A stretch of 64,000 nt of DNA, taken from positions 186,001 to 250,000 of the forward strand of contig VZTJ01000801.1 of NCBI GenBank assembly GCA_013397795.1, read 5' to 3'. Origin of the DNA: Orthonyx spaldingii (taxonomy: Eukaryota > Chordata > Aves > Passeriformes > Orthonychidae). The translations under genes were made by a program, and so were the position numbers. The notes beneath the pieces are model-generated. The model worked only from the letters and a program-made list of their open reading frames with translations, ran no database searches and was not told the DNA's origin. The first letter of the stretch is position 1, and every line of letters starts with the position of its first letter. This document shows positions 1 through 13,708 of this stretch, piece by piece.

Positions 1-3000
1 ATAAGTAGAAGAATTTCAAGCAGCATTTCATGTTAGTGTAGTAACAGATAATTTGAAGGTGGTTTCATGTTTCATAATATCTTTTAAAACAACTGCTTTT
101 TCAAGTAAATTTTTTCTTGCCCATATTTCTCTGCTTGACTTAAATTAAATTTTTGTTATTGAAATGTGAACAGTGATGCACTCCAGTTCAAAGTGAAACT
201 TATTTTTAACAACATATTACTTTAACTACACATTTTTAACAACAGAATACAAATAAATCCATCATTTTAGAGATTTGTCACTGCAGGATGTTGATAAATC
301 TCGAACCATATTAGGAACAAAACCTTAGAATGAAAATTAACACTTGGTGGGAAGATTTGAACCAGGCTTTTATGATTGTTGCTGCTCAGTAAATTCTAAC
401 AAGCATAAGCCAAAGCCATCATCCATTTTAAAACAGAGCACAACCTGAAGCTCCTGGGAAAAGGTGAGAGTACCTGATCTGACATATGCTGGTCAGAATT
501 GCAAGCATCAAAAAGTATATAGCATAGACAGGAAGCTGTTGATAGCTTTGAGGAAACCCATCATATAATCTTTGTGACAGAAGATGAATGGACTGTTCAC
601 CTCTGGGAAAATTGGATGTTCATTATTTTAATGTGTAAACTGGTACATGGATATTGTAGCAAGCACTAACACTAGCGCTTGAAAATGTAATAAAAAGGCA
701 AATAGGGATTGTGGAAAATGAGTTAACCTTAAAAAAAGATAAAACTAAGTAGGCACTTAGGTCATGAAAGTGAATTCAGAAAAAGAAGTCATGAGCTGAG
801 GAAAAGCCAGACAGTGCTTTTCAAGAGACACTTATCCTAGCAATGAGGCAGAATTTAAGACCCTGTTCGTCCCACCATCTATGCATTTAAGCAATCCTCA
901 CTTACTCTAAAGGAGAAATTAAAAGAGTCATGACTACAAGAGTTATATTGCAACATTCTTGGGTTTGGTCACTTTAGAAAAAGAGAAATAAAAAAGACAA
1001 GAGAAACCACTTACATTTTAGTCAAGGCAATGTACATGAATATATGAAAATATATTTATTAACCTCAATGGGGGAAATATTATAAGATGTTGACACCGAA
1101 TAATTTTTAAGATCGATTAATGAGCAATGTCTGATAGAGAACCCTAGACAAATTTACACATTTATAAACAGTTATACTTCAAGAGTTTTCCTTAAACTGC
1201 CATCTGAACTGTGCTCACTTTGTGTTTTAGAAAAATCTAAGTAATTTTAGGGATAAAAGTACAACTGGTTTACATAAATTAGCTTTTATTCCAGAGAAAA
1301 GTAGATAAGCATGACTGGAAAACCACGAGAAGTAGACTGAATCATAATTGTTTGGATAAACTACTATAGGTAGTAGCCATATAAGTAAAACAGTATATCT
1401 GGAACAGAAGACAAGTTAAGATTCAAGTGCATTTCTCCCACATGCATTGCAGTGACTTAATAGGCAAGAAAGGAAAAAAAAAATTATCAGTTGGAAAATT
1501 CAAAAGATTATACTTGTACTTAATCTAAGTAATGAACTATGGTTAGAGCACATGCCTACAATGATGTCCAATTTGTGTAAGGGCTAAAGTAAGTAACTGA
1601 AAATAAGGACTGAGAAACTGAGGTTGGTACTTTTGGGTACCCTATTCCTGAGGCAGGAAAATAGTATACACAAAAATTAGGTTCTCCACAGATGCTTTAA
1701 AGGCAGATATTCGATTTTTCTTTTTCAAATAGCACAAACAAATGTATTGTGCTTGATAACATAAGCTAAGTATTGGTGTGGTCCCACAGAGAAGGAAACT
1801 TCAGAAGCAATGTGTGGGTATAAAAAGATGATTGAAATATACTGAAATGCACCACACAGTAATTAACAGCTGCCAAAAGGAAGCTGAAGTATCCCTTTTC
1901 CCATGCATGCAAATTTTATTTTTCTGTATAACTTATGATTTGTTATACATATTTCCAGATATTTCCAGATATAAATTTCAGTGCACTTTGCTGATTGCAG
2001 CTGCTGACTGAAATATTTGTCAAATTTTAATATAGTGCAATGCAGATCAAGGCAATCAATGTATTGATCTGATTTTTTAAAAGACTACTTCTAGGCAAAA
2101 TGTGGACTATATTAGCCAGAGTAGAAGTGTCAGAGGGCACGAAAAATTTTAAACCACAACAGCAAGAACATATTTCCAGACTCTCTTCCAGACTGGTAGG
2201 GAGATTTCCAAGGTAGATATTTGTTTACAAATAGGGTAGAGATTCAGAAAAATGTGATTGAAAACACACTACCTCTGTTTTGGACCTGAAAAATGTAAGA
2301 GTAGAGTAACTTACACACCAAATTTATTTGAGGTAGCTCTGACCTACCTGATAGCAATATCTGTCCGGAGGGTTTAATTCAGTAGGTGTGAATTAAAGTG
2401 GCTTGTACTGAAGATTGGTTTCATGGTGACAATCAGAGACTGGATAGGGGTTCACATTTGAGACAAAAATCATTAATGAACGAAAGGCATGAATCCTTTT
2501 TGTGTGGCCGAGTAGCATGTGAGTGGGAGACTAGTAAGTTTTATATGAAATGTATGATTCAATATACTAAAACCATGACTTATTCGAACACAGTTCTTCC
2601 AGGCAGAAAATAATGGTTTTTCCTCACAGTAAGCTAATCATTGGAGAGTAGTTTACTTAAGGACTAAGTCAGTCAATAGGTGAAGGCAGCCAGATCCCTA
2701 ATTTTACAATGTCTAAACAAATGATTTTAACTTCTGCCAGAAGTAGTTCTTGTGTTTCAAGGGAAAACCCAGGGCAAAGCAACAGTGCCAGAGGCCAATT
2801 GGATATATTTTGTCAGTCTACTAAGGACTTGTGTTTCAGTGCCTGGAAGCGAGTTTCACATAAATGTAGCAGGAAAGGTATAACAAACTTTGCTTGGGGA
2901 AGGATGTCTATCACTAATTAGCTCAGTTTTAGGAAAAAAGATGCTGGAGCAAGGGTGTGAGAAGACCAAGGCCCCTTAGGCAGCTGAAGTCTGAGTTGAG

Positions 3001-6000
3001 TTCTCAGTGGGAAAGTGTTAGTCAAACATCCTGAACACCATATTTGTTGCAGCATTAGCTTCAAAATCTTTTTTCTTTTTTTAATTTTCCCTAGGAAATG
3101 AAATTTTATTTTAGCTTTATTATGAATATTTTTCCTATGGAGAATCTGTTCCTAAGGGAATTATATCTTCCATATTATTTCACTAGTACTCTTAAATGGG
3201 TAATATTCCTTTATGTCTTTTCCCCTTCACTGTACTTACAAGTTTGCTTAGTTAATTACCATCTGTAACAATGATTAGTATGCCATCTTTCCTCCTCTTT
3301 GAGCATGAGTATAGAATCACTAAATCAGAATGGACCTATTACAAATTTCAGAGCTACAGGAGAGCTCATCTAAAGCAATGTTCTTTCATTTAAAATTACC
3401 TTACATCAACTTTCTTTGAATCACTACTCATATTACAGTATACTTTTTTGGTGTAATTTTGGTTAATTCTGTAAGTCTAATTTTGTAACACATTGTGTAA
3501 AATGCTCTACCAAACTCAAGTTATACTTGGCTCGTTTAGTTCCCTTTGTTAACTGAAAGTGTAATCTTATTCAAAGTAATTTAAATTTACTTTCCATTTT
3601 TATACTTCAAACATTTCCAGTGGCTATTAATCTTGACTTTGTTTTTAACCTTTGAATGCTCATAGATCTTAATTTCTAATATTTATTTCAGTATTTTGTT
3701 AGGAAGATAATTTCTCAATCTCTTCTTTGTCCTATTTGCTCTCTGCCTGATGCTCTTTTTCTCCCATAGTGACTATTTAATGCTTTTTTTTCCCTGTAGT
3801 GAGTCTGCCTGGAGATACAGGGACCAAACCTCAGAGCAGATTTTTCACAGCTTCACAGGATTCAGCAAAAAAGTTGTGACAAAAACTCCATCAGGTGAAG
3901 TCCTGGAATAAAGAGTCTCAAAAGATTATACTGCCAACTAACCTGATTTTGGACTGGGTCATCAGCATCTCTACAATTCGATCAGCAAACCAGCATGGAG
4001 GAGTATGTCCATCCTGACAGAGGGACAGCCTGAGAATGGGCCTTATACCATGTGGTGGAGAAGGGATGTCAGTCTCTTCCAGAGACACAGTTTTTCTGTC
4101 AGTCCACTGATGCAACTTAGCATTGTCCTCTCCATGGGAAAATGGTATGTACACTATAGTCTTTTCTATGAGTAATATGCAAATACGGTTCTCAACTTAA
4201 CCTTGACTTAATTGGACATTGTGCTGAATGGCAAAGTAAAGCCAGTCTTGTTTTCAAACTTGTGTTCACTTTGAAGTTTCTCTTCTATCTCTGTCCCTGA
4301 GCCTAGAACTTACTTTGCGTTCTGGGACTATTTAGATTATGATGGAGACAAGACAAGACTTGCACTGCCTAGTGCTGTTTTAAATATTCAGCAGTCCTAT
4401 AAAGAGTTGATGGGTATGTGATTGCATTGTTGTGTCCTTCAAAGACCTTGAGAAACTACTGAGAATAGGGAGGTTAACAGTTTCAATTTTGTTTTAATGA
4501 AATACTGAAATCTTGAGAAGCTGCAGAGATAAGGAGAGAAATAACTACATGATAAATGAGGAAAAGCAGAGATGTAACAGAGAACTAGGAGATACAAGAC
4601 TTTATAAATGAAAGGTTTGAGGAATATGCTGTGGGAAATAAAATAAGGAACAGTGAAAAGGAAAGATCTCATCTTTATATTGTGCATTTCTATTTTTGTA
4701 AATCAGTGATAGTCTTAAGAAAACTGCATTGAGATCACCGTCTGGTTCTGAGATCAGATTATGGTAATGCAAAGTGGATTGCTGTTCAAGACTGGGTGAA
4801 TGATTTGAAAACATGCTGAGCTGTTGCTGCATGACTCTTCAAAGTCAAAGTCAGGTTATTATATGTAGAAAGGAGACTGTGAAACAGTTGGTTCTCCCAG
4901 GGTTACTGCAAGAAACTTCCACAAGGCTTTGTCACTAGTTTGTGATGAACCTGGTGCTCGTGTTTTCAAAAAAGACAATTAAGGAATGAGTTTAATTTGT
5001 TTTCCAACTGTTTAAAATAAAGAACAGCATGACAAGGATGTTAATTCCGATTTTTGGAAATGTTGGGTTTGTGTGCCCAAAACTGCACTTTTAATAAGTT
5101 GCTATCTTATTCTGAGATTGACGCTACCCAACACCTGCTTCTCAGGAAACTGATACTGCACAACTTTCGAGCACCTCATTTGAGAGTGTTACAATTCTAT
5201 AGAAATCTTAGGAGAAAAATCAGGAAAGAAGTTTTAAAATAACTGAAATTCATTGTCATTGACTTAAAAATGTCAGGATGATTTCTGAGTTTGTGTTCCT
5301 CAGACAGCAAGTATAATTATTATATAAAGTAAAATGTTTACACCAGCTGTTGACACAGAAAATTGTTTTCCTGCGTAATTACTTATGTTAATAAGTAAAA
5401 TCGGTTTCAACAGAATTGGATGATTTTAGACTGCTAATGCAAAAATCTATCTTTTTTTTGTAGGTGAAAAACTGTTAATAATTTACCTTTACCCAGGGCA
5501 GATTCTTTCTGTTTCCTCTAAGGAGATTGTATTTTCTTGAAAGTAAAGTTCTCCCTTGTGTGTTTTTCGTTAATAGATATTATTTTCTTTAACAAAGGAA
5601 AGTTTCAAACAAAATGACTTGTTTTTATCAAATAACAACCCCAAATAATTTGCTAATGAGAGTATATGTCCAGCCCTTGAGGGTGGAGGACTTTGCTCCC
5701 CACATGAAATTGTGTTGGAAATATCCACCAGTTGGTGCAGTTTCCTGTTCCAGAGGCAAAATATTTAGTTTCATGCCTGGTGTCCAAGTCAAATCCACTA
5801 GAGATGGTTTAATAGAACTAAATTGGGAGAAAAAGGGAAACTGTTTAACTGCCTTTTTGTTTTGATTGCAGCATGGTAGCAAAAGGCCCTCCAGCACACA
5901 TTGTTTTGTCTCTCTACGCAAGTGCAGCTGTGTTCCCAGGTCCAACTGGAACTGAGATGTGAATGTGCCCTGGCGTAGCTTTCTGATCAGCAGCTTCTAC

Positions 6001-7834
6001 TGCCCGACTTCCCCTTTCCCAGGAGGTGGTGACCCTCTGTGACACTTCAAGCCTTCCTAGGAACTTTAAAAGCTCCTCTCTAGCTGTGTGCTTCTATATC
6101 ACAATGACCTCAGGTCTGTCAAAAAAAAAGTGACTCATTTGTAATATGATTTTTATGTATGGGAATAATGGCTTTCAAATTTTAGATTTGTCATTGATGG
6201 TATTTTTTGTCCAGTGCAAGTTGTACTAAATTGTTTCATTTTATTAGGAAGTTACCTTAAATAAATCATCAGAGTGTTTTTTACAAAAAGCATAAATAAT
6301 GTTAACTTCTTAACTGTCCACTTGGAAACATGCAATATAAGGTACTTTGACAATGAAAAACCCCAGCTATTATAGGAATTTCAGGAGAAGAAAATAGATT
6401 TAAACATGTTAGAATTAAGAGTAAAGAATTAACACAGAATAAAAATGAAAGAGTTAAAAGAAATATGTAGCTAAAGCTGGGTGAAATTAGTTCAGCAAAC
6501 AGGAAATTTACTGAAAACACACAACTGAGATCCAGAAATCCATGAACAGTTGCATTCATAAAACAGAGAGATATGTGAACTACTAGTTTCAAAATCAGTC
6601 TAAAATGTAAAAACGCAAGAGTGATATTAAGAAATAATACATATAGAAGATTTTGTGTTTAACACGAAGACGTATAGGAGTCTTGGGAGTTTGAAAATAA
6701 GGTTGGATTTTAGGCCTTTTGCTGGCTTATTTTTTGTGGAAAAAAAGTGTGATTTTTCTGGTACACTGGAAAAAGATTTTTCTTTTCCCCAGTTTTAAGT
6801 TAAACAACCTACCTGAAAGTCCATTATACATGTCACTCTTGTTGCTTTCAAAAGCACTTTTCTACCATGAAAGCATGTTCTGCTGTTCCTTTTTCTGCTC
6901 CATCTTCCTTTATCTTTCTGAATGCCTTCCACCAAGTTCCACTGTCTGATATCTCCCTTAGCAATCTCCTCCAGTGATCAAAGTTTTCCATCTGGTGATC
7001 TCTTACTTCTTTACATCCTCCTAAAATAAAAATTAGAAGACCCCGTGTTGCTTTGGCAAATCTACCATTCAAGGCTACTCCATTTGAATAGATGATGATC
7101 AAAGATTAGTAATCCTCACTGTGCAGCATTTCCACTGAATTAGAGGTATTATCACCTCCTCTGGAATTATCCCTTTATGGAAATAAAAGTTGACACAGGA
7201 TGTGATTAAATTATATATTCAAAATATTTCTGAAGTCTTTCTCACATTTACAAAGTTAAATTCTAAATTAAATGAAAAGAATAATTTTTACATTTATATT
7301 CTCCATAAATTTTCATATAAATTTATTTCCAGATCCCTTCTATACAAGAATTAATACACTTCAAATCTTTTTCTTCATGTTTTTATTTCCACTCTAAACA
7401 AATTTGCTATTTAATACAGGTCTTAGAAATGCAGAATTTTTAATTCTTAAAAATACAGAAAGAAATGTTTTTCATATAATATAGAAGCACTTTGCCATAG
7501 TTTAGTTTTGTTTTTTTTCTTTAATCTTTTTATTTTGCATGCAGGATTTAAGACTTTTGATACAGTGTATTCAGAAACTATGTTTTGATATTTAAGTGTG
7601 TCTTTCCATATCTAACACAGATGACAGCAAATCACTGAAGATCCTTTATGGCATTGTTCCCAAAGGAAAACAAAATGACACTTGCAATAGATTATTCTAT
7701 CCCCACAGTAATAAATTAAAAATAAAAATATTTTACAATTCCAGTACTTGAAAGAAGTTTTTTTCCTTTAATCTGTTCATTGCATATGCATTTTGTAGAT
7801 GATACTGATATTCTGCTATTTTTTTTCTTCACAG
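1..7834. other. Unique AT-rich non-coding sequence
   Basis: No recognisable gene, RNA gene or well-preserved repeat is visible here. The open frames present are short (up to 105 codons), overlap one another on opposite strands and have no recognisable domains. A doubled 10-bp motif (atttccagat) lies near 1950-1970. A weak resemblance to a CR1 3' tail on the minus strand, around 3308-3375, was not strong enough to call. I infer intergenic or intronic DNA. Confidence 0.6.
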
Positions 7835-8035
7835 ATAATTTCTGGCATCAACATTGGCTTCTCAGTGTCTCTCTGAGTTGGTAATCCGTTGCTTCAGATG
7901 TCACTCCTGCTTTCCACAAGAGATTTCCAAGCGAGGAGTTGGGGCTGTATACATACCTCACTGCAATTTTATTTGCCTCTCAGCAGTATTGGCCAGCTGG
8001 TGGATCAACTGAAGTGTATGTGCACTGTGGGAGAA
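7835..8035 (+). ncRNA. Candidate spliced non-coding exon (201 nt)
   Basis: A strong acceptor (a T/C-rich run ending ttttcttcacag at 7834) is followed 201 nt later by a strong donor (gagaa followed by gtaagtg, with GT at 8036-8037). The enclosed segment has richer base composition than its flanks. All three forward frames hit a stop early, so this is not an internal coding exon. If real, it would be an exon of a long non-coding RNA or of an untranslated region. The splice signals are seen directly; transcription is inferred. Chance pairing of an acceptor and a donor is a serious alternative. Confidence 0.2.
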
Positions 8036-9394
8036 GTAAGTGAAGAAAATGCACTTGAAGGTAGTCTCATATCTATCCTTGTAATATTTTATTAGCCTAA
8101 TACAGTATTACTCAAATTAACCTACTGGCCCAGGAAAAGGGAAATACATCCTTTATATTGGCACAGCAAGAGGTAATAAAGAATTCAGTCCATGAACACC
8201 TGTTGGAAATAAAAGTGATCCTTAAAAGTGAAAATATTGTTCCTGTTCTGCCTTGAAATTGCAGAGCAAAAGATACTTGAGTGGCTCAGTAGGGCTAATA
8301 CACGTGCACAAATAACTTCAAATGAGTTTACCTTTAATTTGTTGACTTCAGATCAGAAAAAGTCATCGGAGATCTGTAATGAATGCCCAGGAAAAACTGT
8401 GCTAAGTTTATGCAGGCTAACTATACAGCACTTTGCAGCCATTTTCCTTTTTTAAACAATGTGCATAACAGAGTGGTGTAATGAAAATCTTAAGCCAGCT
8501 TTTGCTCATGGATATTATTTTCATCCCTTACCTTTGAAAATATCTTGCACTCACCACTGTTTTTATCTCTTATGAATCTTCCCATTGTCACTATTAATGT
8601 TTTTGATAAACCTTGCTGGGTTTCAGTACAGTAGAATTCCCCAAGAAAAATATTTCAACATTCAGATCTGAATGAGTGTGCTTTTTGATCAGATCAAAAT
8701 GGCTGATCAAGAGTTGGTCTAGACTGTACCAAATAACTCCTATCACATTCTTGTTAAACACCTTTCATGTGAAAAAGAAAAAAAAATGTTCTCTGATATA
8801 TTTTTATTTCCAAGCAACGAGCTTTATTCTTGTATTTATCCTAATTAAGCAGAGTAGCACTGACAGCCAGCAGTAGATCTTTGTAAGCCACCTGAGATCA
8901 CAGTCAGAACTTCACTACTGGAAATGACAGACATTTCTTTAGTTCAGTGGAGTATCTTCGAGGAGTCTAGTGATGCTGGATTTGGCTGATCAGGAAGATC
9001 TATTCAGGTGACTCCAGACAGCTGTATGTTCTCACATATTAACTAATTGACTATAAAAATTGTTATTCATTTTTATTTAAATAAAAACCTTTTCAGATTG
9101 CCAGGAGAAGATATCCATCAAGTTATGTAATTAGAAATATTTCTTTGGCCTGCTTGCCATTAGACTTCAAAAGATTTTCTAGAAATAATTTCAGGATTTC
9201 TATAACACTTTACCTTCAAAAAAAGTATGATTTTGAATAGAAAATTCTTTAGTAAATATCTCAATTTAAAAATTAATATAATACTGAATCAAATTAACAA
9301 TCTTTTGTACTCTATTTTCTGCCATGCTGTAATCTACTAGTTCCTGATGCTGTGATTCCTGGCTCATCATTGAATAGGATGCCACCCCATTAGG
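8036..9394. other. Unique AT-rich non-coding sequence
   Basis: Nothing beyond scattered short open frames and A- or T-rich runs is visible. No repeat family could be recognised. Confidence 0.55.
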
Positions 9395-9486
9395 GTAATG
9401 ATTAAGTGGTGGACATGGCAGTGCTAGATTAATGTTTGGACTTGATGATCTCAGAGATCTTTTCCAACCTAAACAATTCTATAACA
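9395..9486 (+). repeat. CR1 LINE 3'-end fragment
   Basis: The segment reads like the last part of an avian CR1 element: a 'ttggacttgatgatct' stretch, then 'tcttttccaacctaaa' and an 'attctat' tail. This is the usual order at CR1 3' ends. The rest of the element is missing, as expected for a strongly 5'-truncated copy. The tail has diverged and the direct repeats at its edges are not clear. Confidence 0.75.
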
Positions 9487-9514
9487 ATATCTCCGTCTAG
9501 GTTATTAAGGTAGA

Positions 9515-9546
9515 CCCCTCCTGCCCTCCTGCCCCTCCCCCCCTCA
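9515..9546 (+). repeat. C-rich pyrimidine tract
   Basis: An almost pure C/T run with repeated cctcctgccc units lies just downstream of the CR1 tail. It is low-complexity sequence, and no function can be assigned. Confidence 0.7.
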
Positions 9547-10699
9547 CTTTTGTATCTCTAATGACTATAAATAAAGCTGAGAAAATTACATTGGACAAAG
9601 AATCTCAAATTTTAGACAACTAATAGAAAACACAATGAAAACTCTTACATTTTAATTGAAATGTTTAGGCTACCTCTACTGGAAATATGCAGTCACCATC
9701 TGAATCTTCAGAAGCAAATTTTATTTGCCTCAGATTTTTTTTTAGGATGGGATGAATCATCTTTACTAGTTATTCACTATGTTTCATTCAAAAAAAGGCA
9801 ATGTTTTAATTTATACCAAATATCTAACTTTTAGATTACTAAAGTTATATGAAATGAGTCCTACCAAAGCATTTCTGCCTTTGTTAAAAGGACAAGGAAT
9901 CAAACTTCAGACATTGATTTTCATAGTACTTTATTTAGCTTTATTTTTAGTCTTGCAACATGCTTTTAATGGTTTTTATCTTAAATTTTCTAACTTGGTG
10001 TAGATTAGGTCACAATCACACTCAACAATAATAGTGAAATATGGGGAAAAGCATGCTCTCAAGTGGCTTGGCTGTTTGGAGACTATGATAAATTTGGTTT
10101 ACAAATGAAAACAATTTACAGCTGAGGAAGTCATCCTTGCTGGTGCTAGTGCTTAAAGAAAGCAATGGAATTTGCCCACTGAATTGATTACAGAAAATAA
10201 ATTTTGTTCCAATAAGTATGTCAGGACTCAAACACAGAAATATAAAGAGATTTGCACCATGTTAATGAAAGTATGGTCAATAGACCCACCTGTTCTAAGC
10301 ACTATTCTTAGCCTTGCTATGGTGCAGAAAACTGCAAATACTAGAAGTTAAAGCTACAGTCCTTGATGGTTTCTGACACACAATGGTTCCAGCAAACAGT
10401 AGAAGTTTAGAAAATAGACATCTTGTTTGGTTTGCAGAAGAGCATATGCTTTGACAACTCTGATTTCCATAAATCATGTATGTTCATAATGAATCTGTAA
10501 TTTCAACTCTTTACCAAAATGACAAAGTTGATGTTCACGCTAGGATTTATTGTCAGTAAAAGATATAATACTGTGCAATTTTGCATAAAAACTGTGTACC
10601 TGCAAAACACAAAAGCACAACAACCTGATTGATTTCTACATATTTTAGCCTAATAGATACACAGTAAAAGCGTTTATAAGAAAATTACTGACCTCGAGG
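9547..10699. other. Unique AT-rich non-coding sequence
   Basis: Only short, non-overlapping open frames on either strand are present. None resembles a known protein and no RNA gene was seen. Confidence 0.55.
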
Positions 10700-11492
10700 G
10701 ATGGAGAGATCTAGATAATTTTGAGCATCGGTCAATGATTAATGGGATGCAATTTAACAAGTCCAATTGTCAGATTCTGCACCTGGGGTGGAGCAATGCT
10801 GGCACAAGTATAAACTGGAAGAGGAGTGGCTGCAGAGCAGCCCTGCAGAGAGGGATCTGGGGGTGCTGGCAGACAGCAGGATCAATGTGAGGCAGCTGTG
10901 TGTGCCCTGGCAGCCAAGAGGGCAAACACTATCCTGGAGTGATCAAACACAGCATCAGCAGCTGGGCAAAAGGGGTGATTATCCCACTCAATTTAGCATT
11001 GGAGCAGCCTCCAACAGGGAGTGCTGTGTGCAGTTCTGGGCTCCAGGGTTTAAGAATAATGTGAAGATGTGTGAATGCATCCAGAGGAGGGCAACAAAGC
11101 TGGTGAAAGGTCTCAAGGGAATGTCCTGTGAGGAGTGGTCAAGGACTTTGGGCTTATCAAGTTTAGAGAAAAGGAGGCTGAGAGGTGACCTCATTGCTCT
11201 GTACAGCTTCCCGAGGAGGCGAAGAGGAGAGGGAGGGGCTGCCCTCTCTCATTGGGATCCAGTGAGAGGACACATGGGAATGGTTCAAAGCTGCACCAGG
11301 GGAGGATCAGACTGGAGATTAGGAAGCATTTCTTTACTAAGAGGGTGGTCAAACACTGGAACAGGTTTTCTAGAGAGGTGACCGATGCAGTGTTTGACAC
11401 GCATTTGGACAATGCCCTTAATAACATACTTAAACTTCATCAGCCCCAAAGTGGTCAAACATTTGGACTAGCTGATTGTTATAGATCCCATA
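10700..11492 (+). mobile_element. CR1 LINE, 5'-truncated, + strand
   Basis: About 0.8 kb matches the 3' part of a bird CR1 retrotransposon. It covers the end of ORF2 (recognisable peptides ERDLGVLADS, CCVQFWAP, IQRRATKLVKGL, SLEKRRLRGDL) and a degraded 3' end (ttggactagctgattg). CR1 is a non-LTR element that copies itself by target-primed reverse transcription, so most copies lose their 5' end, as here. The GC content is well above the flanks. The tail lacks the clean octamer repeats of young CR1 copies, so this is an old insertion. Confidence 0.92.
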
Positions 11493-11530
11493 AAACTGAC
11501 ATATTTTATTCTAATTACAAATTAGTATAG
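10767..11530 (+). pseudogene. CR1 ORF2 C-terminal remnant, frameshifted
   Basis: The 204-codon open frame at 10767-11381 and the overlapping 92-codon frame at 11252-11530 together cover the C-terminal part of the CR1 ORF2 protein, downstream of the reverse-transcriptase catalytic core. In the first frame the CR1-like order is ERDLGVL, then CVQFWAP, then SLEKRRLRGDLIALYSF. The match then moves to the second frame (IRKHFFTKRVVKHWNRFSRE), which shows a frameshift near 11215-11290. A further frame disturbance lies near 10900-10985, where the expected AAKRAN-type peptide is out of frame. The start codon of the 204-codon frame has no meaning. This is a dead retrotransposon gene, not a cellular gene. 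Confidence 0.88.
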
Positions 11531-13622
11531 TGATATTAACAGCACATCACAAAATTCAGGAAAACAAATAATTTCTCATTTGGGGAATACTATATAATCA
11601 TTGCTGTATTCATTGTAATAAATATACCAAACAACACTGATATACGGCTTGCATGGATTTCTTAAAACACTACGTCAGCCATTTTTATGGGATCAGTGTA
11701 GAAATATTTTGCAAAATGCAGTGTTTGCTGTGGTTCACAAGGTCAGATTCAATGTTCATAACAATTTTATCTGACCTTACAAATGTCAAACATTAATTCT
11801 GTGAATAGCTTTATTTTGATAGTAGTAAACAGTGGTCATTATACATTCTGTGAAATCTTGTGAGTCTCTCTTTAAAAGTATACAAGGTACTCTTAAATCA
11901 ATAAGCTTCTTCATTTACTCTCCAAACAGAAAAGGTAGAACAAAAGCTTAAACACCCCCCCACTTACAGAGCAATATATAAATTTAAAATGCCTTTTTTC
12001 TTTTCACATTGAAAGAGTTACAAAAGAGTAGTTTTGATACCCATCTTTGGAGAGCAGTAATATTGTGACGTACAATAAATAATATGTGTATGAAAGTGAT
12101 TAGATTTATGTGGTATTAACCACATTGTTAGACCATTGTATTTAGGTTCTTATACTACTGTTAGTTTATCTGAACAGCTTCAAAATTTTGAGGCAGTAAG
12201 GTGACTTAACTCTTGTAATTTAGCGATGACCTAAGTGGCTCACTAAATCTTGTACTATTCTGAATTTTGTTGAAGGTACTAGCTGCTGTCATAACAGCAA
12301 TACAGTATATTATTTTTTGCTGTTTCTCTTTAAGATCATAAACAAGTAAATGACATTTCTAAGTAAGGTTATTTTTATATACTTGAAATGCTCTCAATTT
12401 ATCAAATTAATCAAAATCTGGTGTGAGTCTCTTGTTCTACACAAGAATCATTCTGCTGCCTCTGATATATATTTTTCCTATATTCAGCCATGCTCCTGGT
12501 ACTTCAGTATTTTTCTTGGTTAATGAAACCCTTTCCTAGTCTGAGAATATATAAAGCTTTTATGTAAATATCTTATGAACAATGAACTACAAATCATCTT
12601 GGGAAATATTTAGCTACTGGCTCAGTGGGGGTCTTAGAAAAAAAAAATAGTAGTAAATCATTAACCTGCATGTTCAAAACGGGTGTGTGTTTAAGTTGGT
12701 TTTTTGTCAGACCATTTCTAAAACTGGTTCACAAAATTTACAAACTCACTTCTCAAAAGTAGTTTTCTACAATCTTTTCAGTAAGGCTATTCATTCAAAT
12801 CCTGTAAATGTTTAGTCTGCTAACCTCTGTGGATATCTGAAATAAACTGTGTTTATAGATTAAAAAGAATAATTTTTCTCTAAGGTGTTTCAGCTTTAAA
12901 TATACATACATGAAAACTTAGGTCCTCACAGACTGACACAGACAAATTATTCCTAATCTCAAAGTAGTATGAATATTGACAGGAAAAAAAAAGAAAATCT
13001 GTGCTCCTTCTTATATTTCATGAGTAAAACTTCTACAAGAATAATAATAATAAATAATTCACGTATAATACATATTTGACATAGTTGATGTGTGTTGAAG
13101 TTGTTGGTTTTATTTCATGTGTCCTGAAGGCTAAAATCACTGTTTAGTTAGACTAGACGGAGTAGGTGGTATTTTTATTAAAACAACCGTTATAATAACT
13201 TTGTAGTTGCTGGTTAAGTATATACTACTTTAATGCAGCCTAATACATATATAGTCCTATTAAGCTTTAATGAGATGACCCAAAGCAATCTGGCTGGGGC
13301 AGCTCAGACCTGACAAAAGGCTAATTCACTCTGTTGAGAATAAGAGACAGCAGACAGACTCAGGGAAAGAAATAGGAAAGCAATGTAAATCAGCAGCTTA
13401 AGGTTTTTGTAGGAAGTATGACAAGGGAGTGGCTTTACCACGAGACAAAATGTTTGAGATTTTACCAAGTGAAATGGCATACAGAAGACGTCTAAGGGTT
13501 GTTGAAGACTGGAATCACTGTCTGAGGAAAGTGGGGAGTCAGCCAGACAGCTGATTACAGTTGATATGAGATGCTAAAGAAACTTGGTTTTTTAAATCTG
13601 CTTAAGAGAAAATTAAGGGACT
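11493..13622. other. Unique AT-rich non-coding sequence
   Basis: No gene or assignable repeat was found. There is a short C run near 11956 and an ATA-rich run near 13040-13055. No open frame is longer than 60 codons apart from the one created by the microsatellite next door. Confidence 0.55.
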
Positions 13623-13652
13623 GATAGATAGATAGATAGATGATAGACAGAC

Positions 13653-13708
<56 letters not shown>
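13623..13708 (+). repeat. (GATA)n microsatellite
   Basis: About 20 GATA units run through the segment, interrupted early by gatgatagacagacag. The 3' portion, about 58 bp from 13652, is uninterrupted. The minus-strand frame reading IYLSIYLS over it is a translation artefact. A perfect run of this length is likely to vary in copy number between individuals. Confidence 0.97.

Noticed and set aside
3308..3375. Possible CR1 3' tail on the minus strand
   Set aside because: It has 'tatagaatcac' and 'cagaatggacc'-like words only; the following sequence does not continue as CR1, so the match may be chance.
10767..11381. 204-codon + strand open frame as a cellular gene
   Set aside because: Its peptides match the CR1 ORF2 tail and it is frameshifted against that family, so it is a retrotransposon remnant.
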